Assembly: GCF_038397775.1 (NCBI RefSeq)
Contig: NZ_CP151650.1
Coordinates: 1,240,001 to 1,304,000, forward strand
Reading direction: 5' to 3'
From: Pseudomonas sp. RC10
GTDB taxonomy: Bacteria; Pseudomonadota; Gammaproteobacteria; Pseudomonadales; Pseudomonadaceae
Length of the DNA stretch: 64,000 nucleotides
Positions 58,943 to 64,000 of the stretch are shown in pieces. Each line of letters starts with the position of its first letter. Positions within the stretch are counted from its first letter, which is position 1. The position numbers were made by a program, and so were the translations under genes. The notes below the pieces were generated by a model. The model was given only the letters and a program-made list of their open reading frames with translations. It searched no databases and had not been told where the DNA came from.

Positions 58943-59875
58943 CACTGCAGGCAGCTCGTGTAATCGCGCCGAGGTGATTTGCGCCAGTGAGCGCACGACG
59001 TCGAGAGGGTTATCCAGCCGGTAATTGCCGGTCACGGCGACTTGATCCAGTTTCGTATTAGTGTTGACGATCCAGCCAGGGTAATAGCGCCGCAGCTCGG
59101 CCAACACTTCCTTGAGCGGGCAGTTATCGAATATCAGCCGACCCTTCACCCACGCCAGGTCTTTGTTCTGATCGAGCTTTTCGCGATGACCGAAGCCTTC
59201 AGGCCCAATGCGCAAACTGTCACCCGCGTTCAAGCTAACTTGTGACGTGCCTCGGGTGGCCTGCACGTTCACCGCGCCGCGCTCAACCTGAATCTGTGCC
59301 ACGCCATCCAGATACCGCACGGCAAATGACGTGCTGCTGGCGCTCATGCGCACTGGACCGGCCTCGACTTCCAACGGCAGGCCTTTGGCTGTGGGCACTT
59401 CAAAGAACGCCTCGCCCTCGTAAAGCCGTGCAACACGTTGCCGATCATCCAGCTCGCTTGAGAACGCAGATCTGGTATTGAGTAGCACCTTCGAACCGTC
59501 GCCAAGCTCCAGCCGCTGGCGTTCTCCGGCCACTGTCAGGTGGTCCGCCTTGAGCCGCATCGGCAAGTCGCTGAAGTTGAAAAGTCCGAGCAGCACGATG
59601 GCCGCAGCCGCCAATGGCACCCAGTGCGGACGCAGACGGCGCAGCGCCGATGGTTTTTTCGGCGTGGCCAGTGTGACAGCCGCCTCAAGCACCGGCTGGG
59701 AATTCCAGACAGCCTCGGCCTTGGCAAAGGCTTCGCCATGGGCAGGGTCGGCCGCCAGCCAGTCCTGGAAGCGTGCCCGTTGCTGGGCGTCAGCGGTTTC
59801 CAGTTCGATCAGCCAGTTCAAGGCCTGATCCATGGCGCTGTCGGTCACAGGACCAGGTGAGTGAGAGTCCGTCAA
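58928..59875 (-). CDS. FecR-type anti-sigma / sigma regulator for the haem receptor system
   Basis: 315 residues. N-terminal FecR_N segment with Trp (ALNWLIELET, RFQDWLAADPAHGEAFAKAEAVW), one membrane span near residue 88-104 (WVPLAAAAIVLLGLFNF), periplasmic FecR domain (LELGDGSKVLLNTRSAF, LYEGEAFFEV) and a C-terminal STN-like part (FDNCPLKEVLAELRRYYPG). It binds the receptor's signalling domain in the periplasm and controls the ECF sigma factor in the cytoplasm. Between sigma and receptor genes. Confidence 0.93.
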   Translation of the reverse strand: MTDSHSPGPVTDSAMDQALNWLIELETADAQQRARFQDWLAADPAHGEAFAKAEAVWNSQPVLEAAVTLATPKKPSALRRLRPHWVPLAAAAIVLLGLFNFSDLPMRLKADHLTVAGERQRLELGDGSKVLLNTRSAFSSELDDRQRVARLYEGEAFFEVPTAKGLPLEVEAGPVRMSASSTSFAVRYLDGVAQIQVERGAVNVQATRGTSQVSLNAGDSLRIGPEGFGHREKLDQNKDLAWVKGRLIFDNCPLKEVLAELRRYYPGWIVNTNTKLDQVAVTGNYRLDNPLDVVRSLAQITSARLHELPAVVILN

Positions 59876-59983
59876 GGAGCGTCCTCGGCTACAGGGTGTG
59901 AAGCACGGTCAAGGGCGGGAGTGTAGCGAGATGTGAGTTCGCTGCCGCCGGTTTCTTATCGATTATGGATCAAGCCGCTCTCA

Positions 59984-60499
59984 TCAACGTTCAAGCCGGG
60001 CTGCCACCCCGACGCAAATCGCCATGATCAGCTTGAGTTCCTTTTGTACGGTACTGGCCGACACGCCCAGTTGCTCGGCGATCTCCAGATAACTGCAACC
60101 GTTGAGTCGGCTCAGGGTGAAGATTTTCTGCTGGCGTGGGGTGAGCTTTTCAAGGCTTGCGTTGAGGCTCTGCAGCAGCTGATTGGCGTGGGCGGCGTCC
60201 TCCAGCGTGGGATTGGGGGCGACAACGTTGTGGAGTTCGGACAGCGGTGCATCGTCGACCATGGTGCGTGCGTGAATGCGTCGTGCACGCAGATGGTCCA
60301 GCGCCAGGTTGCGGGCAGTCTGGAACACGAAGGGTTCGAGGTGATCGATGGCGCGCTCGCCGAGTGCACGGGTCACCCGCAAATAGGTTTCCTGTAGCAG
60401 GTCTTCGGCGGTGCTGGGGTTGCGTACCATGCGTTGCAGGGTGCGCAGGAGGATCGTTCGCCTCGCGAGGAAAACGTCATTGAAGTGCGACTGACTCAC
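59984..60499 (-). CDS. ECF sigma factor, FecI family
   Basis: 171 residues. Region 2 (LLRTLQRMVRNPSTAEDLLQETYLRVTRAL) and region 4 (LEKLTPRQQKIFTLSRLNGCSYLEIAEQLGVSASTVQKEL) are complete. The adjacent fecR and receptor genes and the Fur-like box upstream make this the iron- and haem-responsive sigma of the module, HxuI-like. First gene of the sigma-fecR-receptor-hemO set. Confidence 0.94.
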   Translation of the reverse strand: MSQSHFNDVFLARRTILLRTLQRMVRNPSTAEDLLQETYLRVTRALGERAIDHLEPFVFQTARNLALDHLRARRIHARTMVDDAPLSELHNVVAPNPTLEDAAHANQLLQSLNASLEKLTPRQQKIFTLSRLNGCSYLEIAEQLGVSASTVQKELKLIMAICVGVAARLER

Positions 60500-60522
60500 G
60501 GGGATACCCGACCAAAAATTCA

Positions 60523-60544
60523 GCGAATGATAATGATTGTCATC
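60523..60544 (-). promoter_or_regulatory. Fur box upstream of the ECF sigma gene
   Basis: GAATGATAATGATTGTCATC matches the GATAATGATAATCATTATC consensus well and sits about 25-45 bases before the sigma start. It implies iron repression of the sigma factor. Confidence 0.82.
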
Positions 60545-60608
60545 TGCTGTTCAGGTCAAGGCTGTAAGTTGCAAAGATGGTGTAAATCAGAAGTGTGCAT
60601 AAACCGTT

Positions 60609-60696
60609 GTAGGAGTGAGCTTGCTCGTGATGGCGTCAGGTCGGACATTGGGACATCACTGACACATCGCCATCGCGAGCAAGCTCACTCCTACAC
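60609..60696. repeat. REPIN (AGCTTGCTCG-type)
   Basis: Arms GTAGGAGTGAGCTTGCTCG and CGAGCAAGCTCACTCCTAC flank about 50 bases, between gap and the sigma gene. Same group as 12110 and 36871. Confidence 0.87.
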
Positions 60697-60734
60697 GGTC
60701 AAACGCGCCAGCAGCCATGAAGCTGGCGCAACTG

Positions 60735-61736
60735 TCACTCCGCGTTCATCAACGCCAGGCAGTTATCCAACATGCGGTTGGAGAAGCCCCATTCGTTGTC
60801 GTACCAGGCCAGCACTTTCAGCAAGCGGCCGCTCACTTTGGTGTGATTGGCGTCGAAAATCGACGACAGCGGGTTGTGGTTGAAGTCGTGGGACACCAGC
60901 GGCAGCGTGTTGTAGCCGAGGATTTTCGAATGCTTGGCCGCTTCTTTCATGATCGCGTTGACTTCATCAGCCGTGGTATCACGCTTCAGTTGAATGGTCA
61001 GGTCCACCAGCGACACGTTGATCACCGGTACACGCACCGCCATGCCGGTCAGTTTGCCCGCCAGTTCCGGCAGCACCAGGCCGACGGCCTCGGCAGCGCC
61101 GGTTTTGCTCGGGATCATCGACTGCGTGGCCGAACGCGCGCGGTACGGGTCGGTGTGATAGACGTCGATCAGGTTCTGGTCGTTGGTGTAGGCGTGGATA
61201 GTGGTCATCAGACCGCTCTCGATGCCCAGCTCACGGTTCAGCACCTGTGCAACCGGCGCGAGGCAGTTGGTGGTGCACGATGCGTTGGAGATGACTTCGT
61301 GAGACTGGCGCAGCACGTCGTGGTTGACGCCGTACACGACGGTCGCGTCAGCGCCTTTGGCCGGTGCCGAAATGATGACCTTTTTTGCGCCTGCGGTGAT
61401 GTGAGCCGCCGCCTTGTTGCGGTCGGTGAACAGGCCGGTGCATTCGAACACCACATCGATCTTTTCCGATTTCCACGGCAGCTCGGCCGGGTTGCGAATG
61501 GCGCTGACCGAAATACGGTCACCATTCACGGTGATGCTTTCCTTGTCATGCTCGACGGTCGCGTCGAACGGACCGTGCACGGTGTCGAACTTCAGAAGGT
61601 GGGCGTTGATCTCGCTGTCGCCCAAGTCATTGATGGCGACGACCTGCAAATCCTGACGATAGCCTTGGGTATAGAGTGCACGTAGGACGTTGCGGCCGAT
61701 GCGGCCAAAACCGTTGATTGCGATGCGGAGAGTCAT
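60735..61736 (-). CDS. gap: glyceraldehyde-3-phosphate dehydrogenase, type I
   Basis: 333 residues. NAD-binding [15 protein letters not shown], catalytic Cys in [12 protein letters not shown], and [13 protein letters not shown] are typical. Placed divergently from edd, as in Pseudomonas, where this Gap acts with the Entner-Doudoroff pathway. A HexR box lies between. ATG at 61736. Confidence 0.97.
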   Translation of the reverse strand: MTLRIAINGFGRIGRNVLRALYTQGYRQDLQVVAINDLGDSEINAHLLKFDTVHGPFDATVEHDKESITVNGDRISVSAIRNPAELPWKSEKIDVVFECTGLFTDRNKAAAHITAGAKKVIISAPAKGADATVVYGVNHDVLRQSHEVISNASCTTNCLAPVAQVLNRELGIESGLMTTIHAYTNDQNLIDVYHTDPYRARSATQSMIPSKTGAAEAVGLVLPELAGKLTGMAVRVPVINVSLVDLTIQLKRDTTADEVNAIMKEAAKHSKILGYNTLPLVSHDFNHNPLSSIFDANHTKVSGRLLKVLAWYDNEWGFSNRMLDNCLALMNAE

Positions 61737-61758
61737 ACACCCGTCCTCAGTGAATTTG

Positions 61759-61773
61759 TTGTTGGAATTACAA
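61759..61773. promoter_or_regulatory. HexR operator, gap side
   Basis: TTGT-TGGAATT-ACAA fits the HexR consensus TTGT-N7/8-ACAA. It lies 23 bases before the gap start, likely over its promoter. Confidence 0.88.
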
Positions 61774-61820
61774 GATTATTCTCATAAAAATAGAAAACAA
61801 GCCTTTTTAGTGGCAGTATT

Positions 61821-61835
61821 TTGTTTTATCTACAA
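61821..61835. promoter_or_regulatory. HexR operator, edd side
   Basis: TTGT-TTTATCT-ACAA, second consensus HexR site, 139 bases before the edd start. The two sites are 48 bases apart, matching joint control of gap and edd-glk by HexR, which is released by KDPG. Confidence 0.86.
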
Positions 61836-61973
61836 ATAGAAACCCGTCGAGCCCACACAACTGTCTGAAAAGTCTAGCCTTTGCTGAAGCGTTTCTCTTG
61901 GGCCATGATTCGATAGCCGGTTTTTGAAAGCGCCTGAACGGGTGACCCATCCGCTAGCCTGGAGTTCATCACA

Positions 61974-63800
61974 ATGCATCCCCGCGTCCTTGAGGTAACC
62001 GAACGGCTGATCGCCCGCAGCCGTGAAACACGTCAGCGCTATCTGCAAATGATTCGGGGCGCGGCGAGCGACGGCCCGATGCGCGGCAAATTGCAATGTG
62101 CCAACTTCGCCCACGGCGTGGCCGCGTGCGGCACCGAAGACAAACACAGCTTGCGGATGATGAACGCGGCCAACGTGGCCATCGTGTCGGCCTACAACGA
62201 CATGTTGTCGGCGCATCAGCCTTACGAACATTTCCCTGAACAGATCAAAAAAGCCTTGCGGGAAATCGGCTCTGTCGGTCAGTTCGCGGGCGGCGTGCCG
62301 GCTATGTGCGACGGCGTCACCCAGGGCGAGCCGGGTATGGAACTGAGTATCGCCAGCCGAGAAGTCATTGCGATGGCAACGGCGGTCGCGCTGTCGCACA
62401 ACATGTTCGACGCGGCGCTGATGCTGGGCATCTGCGACAAGATCGTGCCGGGCCTGCTGATGGGGTCCCTGCGTTTTGGCCACTTGCCGACGATCTTCGT
62501 GCCGGGCGGGCCGATGGTCTCGGGCATTTCCAACAAGGAAAAAGCCGACGTGCGGCAGCGTTACGCCGAGGGCAAGGCAACGCGCGAAGAACTGCTGGAC
62601 TCGGAAATGAAGTCCTATCACGGGCCGGGCACCTGCACCTTTTACGGCACCGCCAACACCAACCAGTTGCTGATGGAAGTCATGGGGCTGCACTTGCCGG
62701 GTGCCTCCTTCGTCAATCCCTACACGCCGCTGCGCGATGCCCTGACACGCGAAGCGGCGTTTCAGGTGACGCGTCTGACTAAACAGAGCGGCGAATTCAT
62801 CCCTCTAGGGGAAATTGTGGACGAGCGTTCGCTGGTCAACTCGATTGTTGCCTTGAACGCGACCGGCGGTTCCACCAACCACACACTGCACATGCCGGCG
62901 ATTGCCCAATGCGCGGGTATTCAATTGACCTGGCAGGACATGGCCGACCTCTCGGAAGTCGTGCCGACCCTGAGCCATGTCTACCCGAACGGCAAAGCCG
63001 ACATTAATCACTTCCAGGCGGCGGGCGGCATGTCGTTCCTGATTCGCGAACTGCTTGACGCCGGTCTGCTGCACGAAGACGTCAACACCGTGATGGGCCG
63101 TGGTCTGCGTCGCTATACCCAAGAGCCGTTCCTTGAGGATGGCAAGCTGGTCTGGCGCGAGGGGCCTGTCGAAAGCCTGGACGAAAACATTTTGCGACCG
63201 ATTGCCCGTCCGTTCTCCCCGGAGGGCGGCCTGCGCGTGATGGAGGGTAACCTCGGGCGGGGCGTGATGAAGGTGTCGGCTGTGGCGCTGGAGCATCAAA
63301 TCGTCGAGGCCCCGGCCAAGGTTTTCGAAGATCAGCAGGACCTGGCGGACGCATTCAAGGCGGGCGAGCTGGAATGCGATTTCGTCGCGGTCATGCGTTT
63401 TCAGGGCCCGCGCTCCAACGGCATGCCTGAGCTGCACAAGATGACGCCGTTCCTCGGCGTGCTGCAGGACCGGGGTTTCAAGGTTGCGCTGATCACCGAT
63501 GGGCGTATGTCCGGCGCGTCCGGAAAAATCCCTGCCGCGATCCATGTGTGCCCCGAAGCCGCAGATGGTGGCCCTTTGGCACTTGTCCGAGAGGGGGACC
63601 TCGTTCGGGTAGATGGCGTAAAAGGGACGTTGCAAGTTCTCGTCGAACCGGCAGAATTGGCGGCCAGAGAACCGGCAATCGGACGTTTGTCCCATAACGT
63701 GGGCACCGGCCGTGAACTGTTCGGTTTCATGCGCATGGCCTTCAGCTCGGCAGAGAAGGGCGCCAGCGCCTTTACTTCGAATCTGGAGACGCTCAAGTGA
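61974..63800 (+). CDS. edd: phosphogluconate dehydratase (Entner-Doudoroff)
   Basis: 608 residues, the usual Edd length. IlvD/Edd motifs: [52 protein letters not shown], and [22 protein letters not shown]; Cys residues for the [4Fe-4S] cluster are present. It converts 6-phosphogluconate to KDPG. Its stop overlaps the start of glk, so the two form an operon repressed by HexR. Confidence 0.97.
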   Translation: MHPRVLEVTERLIARSRETRQRYLQMIRGAASDGPMRGKLQCANFAHGVAACGTEDKHSLRMMNAANVAIVSAYNDMLSAHQPYEHFPEQIKKALREIGSVGQFAGGVPAMCDGVTQGEPGMELSIASREVIAMATAVALSHNMFDAALMLGICDKIVPGLLMGSLRFGHLPTIFVPGGPMVSGISNKEKADVRQRYAEGKATREELLDSEMKSYHGPGTCTFYGTANTNQLLMEVMGLHLPGASFVNPYTPLRDALTREAAFQVTRLTKQSGEFIPLGEIVDERSLVNSIVALNATGGSTNHTLHMPAIAQCAGIQLTWQDMADLSEVVPTLSHVYPNGKADINHFQAAGGMSFLIRELLDAGLLHEDVNTVMGRGLRRYTQEPFLEDGKLVWREGPVESLDENILRPIARPFSPEGGLRVMEGNLGRGVMKVSAVALEHQIVEAPAKVFEDQQDLADAFKAGELECDFVAVMRFQGPRSNGMPELHKMTPFLGVLQDRGFKVALITDGRMSGASGKIPAAIHVCPEAADGGPLALVREGDLVRVDGVKGTLQVLVEPAELAAREPAIGRLSHNVGTGRELFGFMRMAFSSAEKGASAFTSNLETLK

Positions 63801-64000
63801 CATTGGCGATGGTGGGTGATATCGGCGGCACGAATGCTCGTTTTGCCATATGGGAAGACGATCAATTGCACTCGATCCGGGTGTTCCCGACGGTCGATTA
63901 CGCCAGTCCCGAAAAGGCCTTGCAGGTTTACCTCGAAGACCTCGAATTGCAGTTGGGCGATGTCGGCTCGATCTGTCTGGCCGTGGCAGGCCCGGTGACC
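63797..64000 (+). CDS. glk: glucokinase, 3' truncated by the window end
   Basis: 68 codons are visible. The start is GTG at 63797, overlapping the edd stop by four bases. [21 protein letters not shown] is the phosphate-binding DxGGTN motif of the bacterial hexokinase/ROK-related glucokinases, and LAVAGPV follows. It phosphorylates glucose. No other start is needed, since this frame begins with the family N-terminus. Confidence 0.93.
   Translation, partial: MTLAMVGDIGGTNARFAIWEDDQLHSIRVFPTVDYASPEKALQVYLEDLELQLGDVGSICLAVAGPVT

Overview
The window comes from a fluorescent Pseudomonas, in the P. syringae / P. fluorescens sense. Evidence is the GC-rich core gene set (yaaA, moaCDE, rhlB, aapJQMP, yejK-hupN, rlmF, valS-holC-pepA, lptFG, gap/edd/glk), the REPIN-type repeats between genes, and HexR-, GcsR/sigma-54- and Fur-type control sites in the places expected for Pseudomonas. 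I cannot name the species. No rRNA, tRNA or CRISPR array was seen.

Layout. 1-5743: 3' part of a giant CdiA/filamentous-haemagglutinin toxin gene with an AT-rich nuclease tail (SHH motif) and its probable immunity gene. 6056-14445: core genes (lipoprotein, yaaA, polysaccharide deacetylase, PIN-PhoH ATPase, moaC-moaD-moaE, rhlB, esterase). 14931-19093: the aapJQMP general amino-acid ABC transporter. 19143-25844: an AT-rich island on the minus strand, flanked by a 168-bp direct duplication of the aapP 3' end plus its terminator. 26149-30718: MFS transporter, NTF2-like protein, GIY-YIG protein, a Xre/RES toxin-antitoxin pair and a glutathione transferase. 31009-35712: two paralogous secreted halovibrin-like proteins around a glutaredoxin, yejK and hupN. 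35810-45827: rlmF, valS, holC, pepA, lptF, lptG, an RDD protein and a cold-shock protein. 46220-54137: a glycine/serine catabolic cluster, gcvH-gcvP-sdaA-gcvT, behind a sigma-54 promoter, with three GcsR-type operators and the gcsR activator gene. 54380-60499: small DUF genes, then a haem-uptake set (ECF sigma, FecR, TonB receptor with signalling domain, haem oxygenase). 60735-64000: gap divergent from edd-glk, with two HexR operators.

The most unusual part is the island. It reads as one operon, in transcription order: a 23-codon peptide gene ending in KGVCLW and not an annotated family that I know; a perfect 12-bp hairpin; an S-adenosylmethionine decarboxylase (SpeD-like); a HemN-like radical SAM enzyme; an MFS exporter; an Orn/Lys/Arg-type PLP decarboxylase; and a Y-family DNA polymerase. 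There is no spermidine synthase. The order precursor, hairpin, enzymes, exporter suggests a peptide- or polyamine-derived product modified by radical SAM chemistry, possibly using decarboxylated SAM. The enzyme family assignments are firm; the pathway is inference.
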